A stretch of 64,000 nucleotides of DNA, from contig SCUB01000006.1 in the NCBI GenBank assembly GCA_004297465.1, positions 1 through 64,000 of the forward strand, given 5' to 3'. The notes under the pieces were generated by a model that made no database searches, was not told the origin of the DNA, and saw only the letters and a program-made list of their open reading frames with translations. The DNA comes from Xanthobacteraceae bacterium. Lineage in GTDB: Bacteria > Pseudomonadota > Alphaproteobacteria > Rhizobiales > Xanthobacteraceae. Made by a program: the position numbers and the translations under genes. Positions 19,374 to 29,300 of the stretch are shown one piece after another (position 1 is the first letter of the stretch; each line of letters begins with the position of its first letter).

Positions 19374-20429
19374 TCAGCGCAAGCCCGCGTTGAGCGCCTC
19401 TAGCGCCGCCGCGCCCGGGCACAGCTCGGCCTCGCCGAGCCGGTTGAGCGGCGTGTCCACCGTGTTCAGGCTGGCATGGAGGTCGGCCGCGCCCGGATCG
19501 ACATACAGCAACCCGGTGACGATCTGGCCGCGTGCCGCGTGATGGTGCAGGAAGTTCATCGCCTCGACGCGGTTGTGCACGTCGTAGTCGTCGTTGAGCT
19601 TGCGTAGCGCCAGCGTGGATCCGTCGGGCTGCTCCACTATCTCGACGGTGCCCGGCGCGTAATCCACCGTGATCGGCTCGCGGGGGCCAAGGATGTCGAG
19701 GCTGTTCACCGCCTCGTTGTGGGCGCGCACGTAATCGAAGCTCCTGGTCGATCCGGCGTGATTGTTGAAGGCGATGCAGGGCGAGATGACGTCGAGCAGC
19801 GCCGCGCCGCGATGCTCGATCGCGGCCTGGATCAGCGGCACCAGCTGGGCCTTGTCGCCGGAGAAGCTGCGCGCCACGAAGCTGGCGCCGAGTTGGAGCG
19901 CCAGCGAGACGAGATCAATCGGGTTGTCGGTGTTGACGACGCCTTTCTTCGATTGCGAGCCGCGGTCGGCGGTGGCCGAGAACTGACCCTTGGTCAGGCC
20001 ATACACGCCGTTGTTCTCGACGATGTAGACCATGTTGACGCCACGCCGCAGCGCATGGGCGAATTGGCCGAGCCCGATGGAGGCGGAATCGCCGTCGCCG
20101 GAGACACCGAGATAGATCAGATCGCGGTTGGCGAGCTCGGCGCCGGTCAGCACCGAGGGCATGCGTCCGTGCACCGAATTGAAGCCGTGCGAATTGCCCA
20201 GAAAATACGCCGGGGTCTTCGACGAGCAGCCAATGCCCGACAGCTTGGCGACGCGATGCGGCTCGATGGCGGACAGAAAGCAGGCCTCGATGATCGCGGC
20301 GGAAATGGAGTCGTGCCCGCAACCGGCGCATAGCGTGGAGATTGATCCCTCGTAATCGCGGCGCGTGTAGCCGCGCGCGTTGCGCGGCAGGGACGGGTGA
20401 TGAAACTTCGGCTTGGGAAGGTAGGTCAT
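19374..20429 (-). CDS. korB: 2-oxoacid (2-oxoglutarate) oxidoreductase, TPP-binding beta subunit (KorB-like)
   Basis: The 351-residue product contains CAGCGHDSIS near residue 35, GCSSKTPAYF near 68, and the thiamine diphosphate motif GDGDSASIG followed by NNGVYGLTKGQ. It binds TPP, and with the alpha/gamma subunit oxidatively decarboxylates a 2-oxoacid to its CoA thioester. The tripeptide after NNGVY and the overall pattern fit 2-oxoglutarate enzymes, but the substrate is not proven by sequence. The gene is on the same strand as the alpha subunit but separated from it by 626 bases holding an opposing gene. Confidence 0.92.
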   Translation of the reverse strand: MTYLPKPKFHHPSLPRNARGYTRRDYEGSISTLCAGCGHDSISAAIIEACFLSAIEPHRVAKLSGIGCSSKTPAYFLGNSHGFNSVHGRMPSVLTGAELANRDLIYLGVSGDGDSASIGLGQFAHALRRGVNMVYIVENNGVYGLTKGQFSATADRGSQSKKGVVNTDNPIDLVSLALQLGASFVARSFSGDKAQLVPLIQAAIEHRGAALLDVISPCIAFNNHAGSTRSFDYVRAHNEAVNSLDILGPREPITVDYAPGTVEIVEQPDGSTLALRKLNDDYDVHNRVEAMNFLHHHAARGQIVTGLLYVDPGAADLHASLNTVDTPLNRLGEAELCPGAAALEALNAGLR

Positions 20430-20681
20430 GTCATCTGCTCCTATTCCCGCCGCTGTCCTTCACATGAATGTGACACCTGGCATGCCGGTGCGACGCAGCC
20501 GTCAGCGGCTTCTTGCCTTGCGGCAAGCTATTGACTTCGTTTGCAATAACTACACTGGCGCGCATGTGTTACAGCCTCTGCAATTAAGCGTGCGCATTAA
20601 CAATTAACAAACGGACTTCGTAGAAACCGCATCAAACTGAGAATATTCTGCAGGCTCCTGTTGTGTAAGGGAGTTGTTGCG
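20430..20681. other. Upstream region of korB and of the His-rich protein gene
   Basis: This 252-base stretch lies between two divergent starts and is AT-rich from about 20520 to 20660. It holds a small hairpin CTTGCC-TTGC-GGCAAG (20512-20527) and a TTGACT at 20531-20536. The Shine-Dalgarno AAGGGAG for the plus-strand gene is at 20667-20673. No promoter with good spacing stands out. Confidence 0.5.
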
Positions 20682-21020
20682 ATGAAAAAGTTGTTTGCCA
20701 GTCTGGCGATCACTCTTCTGGCCGTCTCTGCCATTCCGCAGGAAGCGAACGCGTTCAAATGGCATCATTTTCACCACCATCATCATCATGGCGCCGGAAG
20801 TAACGGCATGTCGGGCGGCGAGGCCTACGTGTTCGGCGCCACATTCTGCGCCGCCGGTGCGTTGTGGCTTCGCGCGCTGTATGTCAGCCAGAACGAAAAT
20901 CGCGAGCTGACCCGCCGCGAGGCGTGGGAAACCGCCGGCTTCTGTTTCCTCCCGGTGGTCGGTCCGATCATCACCAACGCCGTGCTCGACGCCAATCCGG
21001 CGTGGGAGCGCGCGCCGTAA
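20682..21020 (+). CDS. Small secreted or membrane protein with His-rich segment
   Basis: The 112-residue product begins MKKLFASLAITLLAVSAIP and has a signal peptide likely cleaved after ANA (about residue 24). The mature protein opens with FKWHH followed by a run of eight His and one Phe, then a glycine-rich turn, a hydrophobic stretch (YVFGATFCAAGALWLRALYV) and a second one near GFCFLPVVGPIITNAV. The AAGGGAG at 20667-20673 supports this ATG over an upstream one at 20661. The His cluster could bind metal ions. The function is unknown to me. It runs opposite to the kor genes on both sides. Confidence 0.75.
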   Translation: MKKLFASLAITLLAVSAIPQEANAFKWHHFHHHHHHGAGSNGMSGGEAYVFGATFCAAGALWLRALYVSQNENRELTRREAWETAGFCFLPVVGPIITNAVLDANPAWERAP

Positions 21021-21055
21021 GACAACAATTCCGGCGGGTGGGTGAGGCACGGCGC

Positions 21056-22891
21056 TCATGATCCCACCCGTCGGATCGGGGTGATCCGCGCGGCCTCGCA
21101 GTGCCGCCGGATCATCTCGCAAATCCGGCGCGCCGTGATCGGCGTGCCGTCATAATGCAGGATCGCAATCAGCCGCGTCGGATCGACGCCGCATTCGGTG
21201 ATCAGCATCGAACGCATCTGGCCATCGCGGTTCTGCTCCACGACAAACACCATGTCATGATCGGCGATGAAGCGGCGGATCTCTTCGCTGAACGGAAACG
21301 CGCGCACCCGCATGAGGTCGAGCGCGTGGCCGTGGCCGGCCAACAGTTCCGCGGCCTCGTGCAGCGCGGCGCTGGTCGAGCCGAAATAGAGCGCGCCAAA
21401 CCGCGTCGGCTGCGCCGCGAGCCGGATCACCGGCCCCGGCAGCATGGACTTCGCGGTCTCGCTCTTGCGCAGGAGTCGTTGCATCTTGTCGACATAGGCG
21501 GCGCCATCCTCCGTGTAGCGCGAATAGCGGTCGTGCGAGGCGCCGCGCGTGAAATAGCTGCCCTTGCTCGGGTGCGCGCCGGGATAGGTGCGGTAGGGGA
21601 TGCCGTCGCCGTCGACGTCGAGATAGCGGCCGAAATCCTTGGCGGCATCGAGCGCGTCGGCGTCGAGCACCTTGCCGCGGTCGTAGCGCCGCGCGTCGTC
21701 CCAGGACAACGGCGCGCACAATTGCTTGTTCATGCCGATGTCGAGGTCGAGCATGACGAACACCGGCGTCTGCAGCCGGTCGGCATGGTCGAAGGCACTG
21801 GCCGCGAACTCGAACACCTCGCCGGCATTCTCAGGAAACAGCATCACATGCCGGGTGTCGCCGTGCGAGGCATAGGCGCAGGCGATGAGGTCGGCCTGCT
21901 GGGTGCGCGTCGGCAGCCCGGTCGAGGGGCCGCCGCGCTGCACATTGAAGATGACGGCGGGAATTTCGGCGAAATAGGCGAAGCCGAGGATTTCCTGCAT
22001 CAGCGAGATGCCGGGGCCGGAGGTGGCGGTGAAGGCGCGCGCGCCGTTCCATGTCGCGCCGGCCACCATGCCGATGGCGGCAAGCTCGTCCTCGGCCTGC
22101 ACGATGGCGTAGCGCGCCTTGCCGGTCGCCGGATCGGTGCGGTAGCGCGCGCAATAGCGTGTGAACGCCTCGGCGAGAGAAGTCGAGGGCGTGAGCGGAT
22201 ACCACGCGCACACCGTCGCGCCGCCATAGACCGCGCCGAGGCCGGCGGCCGAGTTGCCGTCGATGATGATGCGGTCGCCGACCTTGTCGCTGCGGGCAAC
22301 GCGCAACGGCAGCGGGCAGGCGAAATGCGCGCGCGCGTAATCGCGTCCCAGGTGCAGCGCATGGATGTTGGGTGCGGTCAGCTTGTCCTTGCCTTTGTAC
22401 TGCTCGCCGACCAGACGCTCGAATTCCGCCATGTCGATATCGAGCAGGGCGGAGAGCGCGCCGATATAGAGGATGTTCTTGAACAGCTGGCGCTGGCGCG
22501 CGTCGCTGTATTCGCTGTTGCAGATGGCGGTGAGCGGAATGCCGATCGCCTCGATGTCGCTGCGCAACTGGCCGGGAAACAGCGGGCGGGTGGAGTCGTG
22601 GAGCAGATAGCCGCCGGGCTCGAGGCCGGCGACATCCTGCCGGAAGGTCTGCGGATTCATGGCGACGACGAAGTCGTAGCCGCCGCGCGCGCCGAGGTGG
22701 CCGTCCTCGGTCACGCGCACGTCGTACCAGGTCGGCAGGCCCTGGATGTTGGACGGGAAGATGTTGCGCGGCGCCACCGGAACGCCCATGCGCAGGATGG
22801 CGCGCGCGAACATCTCATTGGCGCTCGCCGAGCCGGAGCCGTTGATGTTGGCGAAACGGATGACGAAATCGTTTACGCTCGTGATCGGCAT
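21056..22891 (-). CDS. korA: 2-oxoacid (2-oxoglutarate) oxidoreductase, fused gamma-alpha subunit (KorA-like)
   Basis: The 611-residue product starts MPITSVNDFVIRFANINGSG. The N-terminal gamma domain (about 1-190) is followed by the pyrimidine-binding alpha domain from about 205, with IIDGNSAAGLGAVYGG and ATSGPGISLMQE. A C-terminal domain ends near residue 611. The frame is open further upstream, but the ATG at 22889-22891 fits the family. The start overlaps the end of the upstream FAD protein gene by 19 bases, so the two are coupled. It should pair with the beta subunit encoded at 19374-20429. Confidence 0.92.
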   Translation of the reverse strand: MPITSVNDFVIRFANINGSGSASANEMFARAILRMGVPVAPRNIFPSNIQGLPTWYDVRVTEDGHLGARGGYDFVVAMNPQTFRQDVAGLEPGGYLLHDSTRPLFPGQLRSDIEAIGIPLTAICNSEYSDARQRQLFKNILYIGALSALLDIDMAEFERLVGEQYKGKDKLTAPNIHALHLGRDYARAHFACPLPLRVARSDKVGDRIIIDGNSAAGLGAVYGGATVCAWYPLTPSTSLAEAFTRYCARYRTDPATGKARYAIVQAEDELAAIGMVAGATWNGARAFTATSGPGISLMQEILGFAYFAEIPAVIFNVQRGGPSTGLPTRTQQADLIACAYASHGDTRHVMLFPENAGEVFEFAASAFDHADRLQTPVFVMLDLDIGMNKQLCAPLSWDDARRYDRGKVLDADALDAAKDFGRYLDVDGDGIPYRTYPGAHPSKGSYFTRGASHDRYSRYTEDGAAYVDKMQRLLRKSETAKSMLPGPVIRLAAQPTRFGALYFGSTSAALHEAAELLAGHGHALDLMRVRAFPFSEEIRRFIADHDMVFVVEQNRDGQMRSMLITECGVDPTRLIAILHYDGTPITARRICEMIRRHCEAARITPIRRVGS

Positions 22892-24669
22892 GCCGGCCCC
22901 GCCTGTGTCGGTTCGAGGAAGAACTTGCGCATGTCCCATGCGCCGGTCGGGCAGCGCTCGGCGCACAGGCCGCAATGCAGGCAGACGTCCTCGTCCTTGA
23001 CCATGGTGCGCCCGGTCTTGAGGCCGTCGGCGATGTAGAGGTCCTGCGTCGGATTGAGCGCCGGCACCCGCAGCCGCCCGCGCAATTCCTGCTCGCCGCC
23101 GCCGTTGACGGCGAGGAAGGTGATGCAGTCCATCGGGCAGATGTCGACGCAGGCGTCGCATTCGATGCACAGCGGCGCGGCGAAGATGGTCTGGACGTCG
23201 CAATTGAGGCAGCGGCCGGCCTCGGCCAGCGCGAGGCGGGCGTCGAAGCCAAGCTCGACCTCGGACCGGATGTTGGCGAGCGCGACCGCGGCCTCGCGCT
23301 GCGGCACCTTGTAGCGCGTGTCCGGCATCACCTCGTTCTTGTAGCTCCAGTCGTGCAGGCCCATTTTCTGGCTGATCAGTTCGCTCGCCGGCAGCGGACG
23401 CTCGGTGATGTCCTCGCCATGGACGAACTTGTCGATCGACACCGCGGCTTCGTGGCCGTGGGCGACCGCCCAGATGATGTTCTTGGGACCGAACGCGGCA
23501 TCGCCGCCGAAGAACACCTTTGGATGGGTCGAGCGCATGGTGCGGGCGTCGAGCACCGGCATGCCGTGATCGTCGAAGGCGATGCCGATGTCGCGCTCGA
23601 TCCAGGGAAACGCGTTTTCCTGGCCGACGGCGACCAGCACGTCGTCGCAGGCAAATAGCTGGTCGGGTTCGCCGGACGGCACCAGGCGGCGCTTTCCGCC
23701 GGCGTCGTATTCGGCGTGGACCTTTTCGAACGTCATGCCGGTCAATCGGCCGCGCTGATGCGTGAAGGCCTTCGGCACCAGATAGTCATGGATCGGGATG
23801 CCCTCGTGCAGCGCGTCCTCCTTCTCCCAGGGCGAAGCCTTCATCTCGGCAAAGCCAGAGCGCACAATCACCCTGACGTCGGTGCCGCCAAGCCTTCGTG
23901 CGGTGCGGCAGCAGTCCATCGCGGTGTTGCCGCCGCCGAGCACGATGACGCGGCGCCCGATATGCGCGACATGGCCGAACGAGACGTTGGCAAGCCAGTC
24001 GATGCCGACATGGATGTTGGCGGCGGCTTCCCTGCGGCCGGGGATGTCGAGGTCGCGGCCGCGCGGCGCGCCGGTGCCGACGAACACCGCGTCATAATTG
24101 TCGGCGATGAGCGCCTTGAGGCTGTCGATGCGCTGCCCGGGGCGGAAATCGACGCCGAGGCCGAGGATGTAGCCGGTCTCCTCGTCGATCACGGAATCGG
24201 GCAGGCGGAATTTTGGAATCTGGGTGCGCATCATGCCGCCGGCGGCGGCATCGCCGTCGAACAGCACGACGTCGTAACCGAGCGGAGCAAGATCGCGCGC
24301 CACGGTGAGCGAGGCGGGGCCGGCGCCGACCAGCGCGACGCGCTTGCCGTTCTTCACCGCCGGCGGCTGCGGCAGGCGCGCGCGGATGTCATCCTTGAAG
24401 TCGGCGGCGACACGCTTGAGCCGGCAGATCGCGACCGGATCCTTCTCGACGCGGCCGCGCCGGCACGCCGGTTCGCACGGGCGGTCGCAGGTGCGCCCCA
24501 GAATTCCGGGGAACACGTTGGAGTTCCAGTTGATCATGTAAGCGTCGGAATAGCGTCCGGCGGCGATCAACCGGATATATTCCGGCACCGGTGTGTGCGC
24601 GGGACAGGCCCATTGGCAGTCGACCACCTTGTGGAAGTAGTCGGGTGCGGAAATATCCGTTGCCTTCAT
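22873..24669 (-). CDS. FAD/NAD(P)-binding iron-sulfur oxidoreductase (GltD-like, KorC-type)
   Basis: The 598-residue product resembles the small subunit of glutamate synthase. An N-terminal Fe-S region includes CQWACPAHTPVPEYI and CDRPCEPACRRG. An FAD-binding GAGPASL lies near residue 121 and a pyridine-nucleotide-binding GGGNTAMDC in the middle. Two ferredoxin-type [4Fe-4S] motifs, CIECDACVDICP and CLHCGLCAERCP, sit near the C-terminus. A GAGG about six bases upstream supports the ATG at 24669. In the 2-oxoglutarate:NADP oxidoreductase of Azoarcus evansii a protein of this type passes electrons to NADP. The same role is inferred here from the overlap with korA. Confidence 0.85.
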   Translation of the reverse strand: MKATDISAPDYFHKVVDCQWACPAHTPVPEYIRLIAAGRYSDAYMINWNSNVFPGILGRTCDRPCEPACRRGRVEKDPVAICRLKRVAADFKDDIRARLPQPPAVKNGKRVALVGAGPASLTVARDLAPLGYDVVLFDGDAAAGGMMRTQIPKFRLPDSVIDEETGYILGLGVDFRPGQRIDSLKALIADNYDAVFVGTGAPRGRDLDIPGRREAAANIHVGIDWLANVSFGHVAHIGRRVIVLGGGNTAMDCCRTARRLGGTDVRVIVRSGFAEMKASPWEKEDALHEGIPIHDYLVPKAFTHQRGRLTGMTFEKVHAEYDAGGKRRLVPSGEPDQLFACDDVLVAVGQENAFPWIERDIGIAFDDHGMPVLDARTMRSTHPKVFFGGDAAFGPKNIIWAVAHGHEAAVSIDKFVHGEDITERPLPASELISQKMGLHDWSYKNEVMPDTRYKVPQREAAVALANIRSEVELGFDARLALAEAGRCLNCDVQTIFAAPLCIECDACVDICPMDCITFLAVNGGGEQELRGRLRVPALNPTQDLYIADGLKTGRTMVKDEDVCLHCGLCAERCPTGAWDMRKFFLEPTQAGPACRSRA

Positions 24670-24854
24670 GCCGACCTCGGCTCGCGGGCATATCCCGCGA
24701 TGCATGGCTGCCGACCTTTCCCCCCGGCTGGTCAGGCGTATGATTCCTATGTGATCTCAATGCTATTCAAATCGAGCCCTTGCATCGAGGAAAGTCTTTC
24801 TGCACTTAATCTTTTAGTTAGGTATTGTTGCAGTGCGAAAAATGTGGAGGAGCG

Positions 24855-25634
24855 ATGCGCGAACTGTTCGAGGAAGGTACGGGATCCTCGCTGCTCGACC
24901 CTCACGAGGCGGCGCGGGCCAGCCTGCGCGTGCCACTGCGGCGGCGGTTCTACAAGGCGGTTACTGTGGAACGGCGCGCCTCGGGCTTTGCCGTGCTGCT
25001 CGACGGCAAGCCGATGCGCACTCCGGCGCGGCGACTTCTGGTTGCGCCGCAACAAGGGATCGCCGAGGCGCTGGCGGCCGAATGGGGCGCGCAGCGCGAG
25101 CACATCGATCCCTCGTGCATGCCGCTGACCCGGCTCGCCAATAGCATCATCGACGGCGTCGCCGACACGGCCGCCGCGGTCGCCGGGGATATCGGCCGCT
25201 ATTTCAACTCGGATCTCCTGTTCTATCGCGCCAGCCATCCGCATGAGCTGGTGGAGCGGCAGGCCGCGCGATGGGATCCGGTGCTGGCCTGGATGGCCGA
25301 GCGGTTCGGCGTGCGGTTCGTGCTGGTCGAGGGCGTCATGCACGTGGCCCAGCCCGAGGCGGCGCTGGCCGCCGCGCGCAACGCGCTGCCGGCGGACCCG
25401 TGGGCGCTGGGAGCGCTGCATTCCGCGACCACGCTGATGGGCTCGGCGCTGCTGGCGCTGGCGCTGGCCCACGGCCGGCTCGGTGCGCAGGAGGCGTGGA
25501 CGGCGGCCCATGTCGACGAGGACTGGAACTTCGATCTGTGGGGCAAGGACGATACCGTGCTTGCCCGACGCGCCGTAAAATTCGCCGAACTTGAAGCCGC
25601 CGCAGCCGTGCTAAGGCTGGCCGGCGGCGGATGA
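24855..25634 (+). CDS. ATP12 family chaperone (F1-ATPase assembly)
   Basis: The 259-residue product begins MRELFEEGTGSSLLDP and contains RRFYKAVTVERRASGFAVLLDGKP-type N-terminal sequence and LLFYRASHPHELVERQ. The C-terminal part has a helical stretch ending in the DEDWNFDLWGKD motif. This is the ATP12 family, which in mitochondria chaperones F1 alpha. In alphaproteobacteria it is usually encoded away from the atp operon. GGAGG at 24846-24850 supports the ATG at 24855. It diverges from the KorC-type gene. Confidence 0.92.
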   Translation: MRELFEEGTGSSLLDPHEAARASLRVPLRRRFYKAVTVERRASGFAVLLDGKPMRTPARRLLVAPQQGIAEALAAEWGAQREHIDPSCMPLTRLANSIIDGVADTAAAVAGDIGRYFNSDLLFYRASHPHELVERQAARWDPVLAWMAERFGVRFVLVEGVMHVAQPEAALAAARNALPADPWALGALHSATTLMGSALLALALAHGRLGAQEAWTAAHVDEDWNFDLWGKDDTVLARRAVKFAELEAAAAVLRLAGGG

Positions 25635-25695
25635 TGCCGGCCGGCGGCTGGTTTTGCCGGATCAATCCTGCCTTCATTCCTGCAAAAGGACGGTC

Positions 25696-26220
25696 ATGAT
25701 GATCCCCATCACTTCACGGCAGCAGCCCGAAGACACCGTGCGCGATGGCGAGGTTGCCGTGGCCTTGCCGGAGACGTTCGACGCCGGGGTTTATTTCATC
25801 GGCCGCATCCGCACGCCATGGACCACGCGGGGCGAGTGTCCGAAGAACGCCGCCGAGTCCGACGCGGTGTGCACCATCGAGCTTGATCCGCGCTGGGAGG
25901 CGGGGCTGGAATCGGTTGCCACCTGCACGCATCTCCTGGTGCTGTACTGGATGGACCGGGCGCGGCGCGATCTCGTGATACAAATCCCGCGCCATTACGG
26001 CGAGCGGCGCGGCACGTTCTCGCTGCGTTCGCCAGTGCGCCCCAACCCGATAGCGGCCAGCGTGGTGCGGCTCGTGAAGGTCGATAGCTGCCGGCTCACC
26101 GTGGTCGGCCTCGACTGCATCGACGGTACGCCGCTTATCGACATCAAGCCGTATTTCGCCTCGAGCGACGCGGTGCCCGAGGCGGTCGTGGGATGGCATC
26201 GCGACCGCAAGCAGGACTAG
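25696..26220 (+). CDS. TrmO-like tRNA methyltransferase (TsaA/YaeB family)
   Basis: The 174-residue product contains GRIRTPWTTRGECPKN near residue 40 and the family motif RSPVRPNPIAAS near 115. It ends in a DIKPYFASSDA motif. The founding member methylates N6-threonylcarbamoyladenosine at position 37 of tRNA using S-adenosylmethionine. AGGA at 25687-25690 precedes the start by five bases. A second ATG follows directly at 25699. The protein is shorter than E. coli TrmO because it lacks the C-terminal domain. Confidence 0.85.
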   Translation: MMIPITSRQQPEDTVRDGEVAVALPETFDAGVYFIGRIRTPWTTRGECPKNAAESDAVCTIELDPRWEAGLESVATCTHLLVLYWMDRARRDLVIQIPRHYGERRGTFSLRSPVRPNPIAASVVRLVKVDSCRLTVVGLDCIDGTPLIDIKPYFASSDAVPEAVVGWHRDRKQD

Positions 26221-26396
26221 CGTCGGCAAGGGCGTTGCGCGCGCGTGCGGCGTTTTGAAGCAAACCGCAAGAAAACGCTCCGAATTCGCAACAACATGAC
26301 TCGGCGTTTTACGCCGTGGAAACCTTTGCAGCACTGGAATTTTCCGCGTTATGCTCTACATCGATTCAGTGCGGCACGTGCGAGCGAGGTGGCCCC

Positions 26397-29300
26397 ATGG
26401 CCATGATCGACACGGAGACGGCAAGCGAAACAGAGCCGAAGACGGAGATCGAGCCGGGCGCCAGCCCGCGGATCGGTCTCGACCATAAATATACGCGCAC
26501 GAGCGGGCGGATATTCTTAAGCGGGATGCAGGCGCTGGTGCGACTGCCGATGGTGCAGATCCGGCGCGACCGCGCCAACGGCCTGCATACCGCCGGCCTC
26601 GTCTCGGGCTACCGCGGCTCGCCGCTGGCCGGGCTCGACACCCAGTTCATGGCCGCGCGCAAGTATCTCGACCGCTACGACATCGTCTTCCAGCCTGGCG
26701 TCAACGAGGAACTGGCCGCCACCGCGGTGTGGGGCTCGCAGCAATTGCACCTGTCGCCCGGCGCGCGCCACGACGGCGTCATCGGCATGTGGTACGGCAA
26801 GGGACCGGGCGTCGACCGCAGCGGCGACGTCTTCAAGCATGCCAACGCCGCCGGTTCCTCTGCCCATGGCGGCGTGCTGTGCATCGCCGGCGACGACCAT
26901 GGCGCCAAGTCCTCGAGCATGCCGCACCAGTCGGATCACGCCTTCATCTCGGCGCTGATTCCGGTGCTGCACCCCTCCAGCATCCATGAAATCATCGAGA
27001 TGGGCTTGCTGGGCATCGCGATGTCGCGCTTTTCCGGCTGCTGGGTCGGCTTCAAGGCGATCGCCGAGACGGTCGAGACCTCCGGCGAGGTCGATCTCGC
27101 CGCTGAGACGCGCCAGTTCGTGATCCCGTCCGACTTCGAGATGCCGCCGGGCGGCCTCAACCTGCGCTGGCCCGACGACCGCTGGAGCCAGGATGCCCGG
27201 CTGCAGAATCACAAGCCGCTCGCCGCGCTCGCCTTCGCGCGCGCCAACGGCGTCAATCGCCTCATCATGGATTCGCCGGGCGCGCGGTTCGGCCTGGTGG
27301 CCTCGGGCAAGGCTTACGAGGACGTGCGTCAGGCGCTGCGCGAGTTGGGCATCGACGACGCGGTGGCGGCGCGCATCGGCCTCAGGCTCTACAAGATCGG
27401 CATGCCGTGGCCGCTGGAGCCGACCGGCATCCGCAACTTCGCGGTTGGGCTCGAGGAGATCCTGATCGTCGAGGAACGCCGCGAGATCGTCGAGAACCAG
27501 ATCAAGCAGGAGCTGTTCAACTGGCGCGACGACGTGCGGCCGCGCGTGGTCGGCAAGATGGACGAGCACGACCATCCGTTCCTGTCGCTGAGCGATGAAC
27601 TGACGGTGCCGTCGCTGGTGTGCTCCATCGTCGAGCGCCTGCTGCGCTTCGAGATGGACCCGCAGATCGCGGCGCACCTGCGCGAGCGCGCCGACTGGTT
27701 CCGCGCCCGCGAGGAGCGGCGGCGGCAGACCGTGGTGCCGATCCACCGCAGCCCCTATTTCTGCTCGGGCTGTCCGCACAACACCTCGACACGCGTGCCG
27801 GAAGGCAGCCGGGCGCTGGCCGGCATCGGCTGCCACATCATGGCGGCGTGGATGGACCGCCGCACCGTGACCTTCACCCAGATGGGCGGCGAGGGCGTGC
27901 CGTGGATGGGCATGGCGCCGTTCACCAACGAGCCGCACATGTTCGCCAATCTCGGCGACGGCACCTATTTCCATTCCGGCCTGCTGGCGATCCGCCAGGC
28001 CGTCTCCTCCAACGCCAACATCACCTACAAGATCCTCTACAACGACGCCGTCGCCATGACCGGCGGGCAGCACGTCGACGGCCAATTGTCGCCGCAGCAG
28101 ATCACCCATCAGCTGCACCAGGAAGGCGTCAAGGTGATCTACTTCCTGTCCGACCATCCGGAGAATTATCAGGCCGGCGATCTCGCGCCCGGCACGATGA
28201 TCCGCCATCGCGACCAGCTCGACGAGGTGATGCTGACCTTGCGCGAGACGCCGGGCTGCACCGCCATCGTCTACGTGCAGACCTGCGCCGCCGAGAAGCG
28301 CCGCCGCCGCAAGCGCGGCGTGCTGGAAGACCCGGCGCTGCGCGTGTACATCAATCCGCAGGTCTGCGAGGGCTGCGGCGACTGCTCGGTGCAGTCGAAC
28401 TGCATCTCGGTCGAGCCGCTGGAAACCGAGTTCGGCCGCAAGCGTCGCATCAACCAGTCGAGCTGCAACAAGGATTATTCCTGCCTCAAGGGATTCTGCC
28501 CGTCGTTCGTCACGATCGAGGGCGGGCGGGTGCGCCAGCGCGCGCCGGCGGCGTTGCCGGACCTCGCATGGCTGCCCGAGCCCGCCGCGGCGCGCGACCT
28601 GACCGAGCCCTACAACATCGCGGTGGCGGGCGTCGGCGGCACCGGCGTTCTGACCATCGGCGCGCTGATCGGCATGGCGGCGCATATCGAGGGCAAGGCC
28701 AGCCTCATCCTCGACGTGTCGGGGCTGGCGCAGAAGGGCGGCGCGGTGCTCAGTCACGTGCGCATCGGCCGCGCGCCGCAGGACGTCACCTGCTCGCGCA
28801 TCGTCGCCGGCGAGGCCGACCTGCTGATCGCCGCCGACGAGGTGGTGGCGGTCGATCACGAGACCATCGCGCTGTGCCGGCCCGACCGCACCCATGGCGT
28901 GATCAACAGCCATCTCATTCCGATCTCGGACTTCGTGCGCCACCGCGACCTCGATTTCCAGCGCCGCAAGGTGACGCGCACGCTGCAGGCGGCGGTGAAG
29001 CAGGAATCGACCTTCCTCGATCTCACCCATATCGCCGAGGCGCTGCTCGGCGACACCATCGCCACCAACATCATGATGCTGGGAATGGCGAGCCAGCAGG
29101 GCCACCTGCCGGTGTCGCCGGCGGCGATCGAGCAGGCCATCGAGCTTAACGCGGTGTCGGTCGACATGAACAAGCGCGCCTTCGCGCTCGGCCGCATGGC
29201 GGTGGCAGATCCGGCGCGCCTGGCCGCGATGATGAAGGACGAAGCCCCGGCCGCGCCGACGCTCGAGGACATGTCGCTTGACGACATCATCGCCCATCGC

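Noticed and set aside
20531-20556. TTGACT with TACACT as a promoter for the His-rich protein gene
   Set aside because: The spacing is only 14 bases, too short for a normal sigma-70 promoter.
21101-23038. Plus-strand open frame of about 645 codons opposite the korA-like gene
   Set aside because: It is a shadow of korA and korC on the minus strand, whose motifs are clear.
22892-23203. N-terminal extension of korA by about 104 residues
   Set aside because: The extension is Arg-rich shadow sequence over the KorC-type gene. The family start is at MPITSVND.
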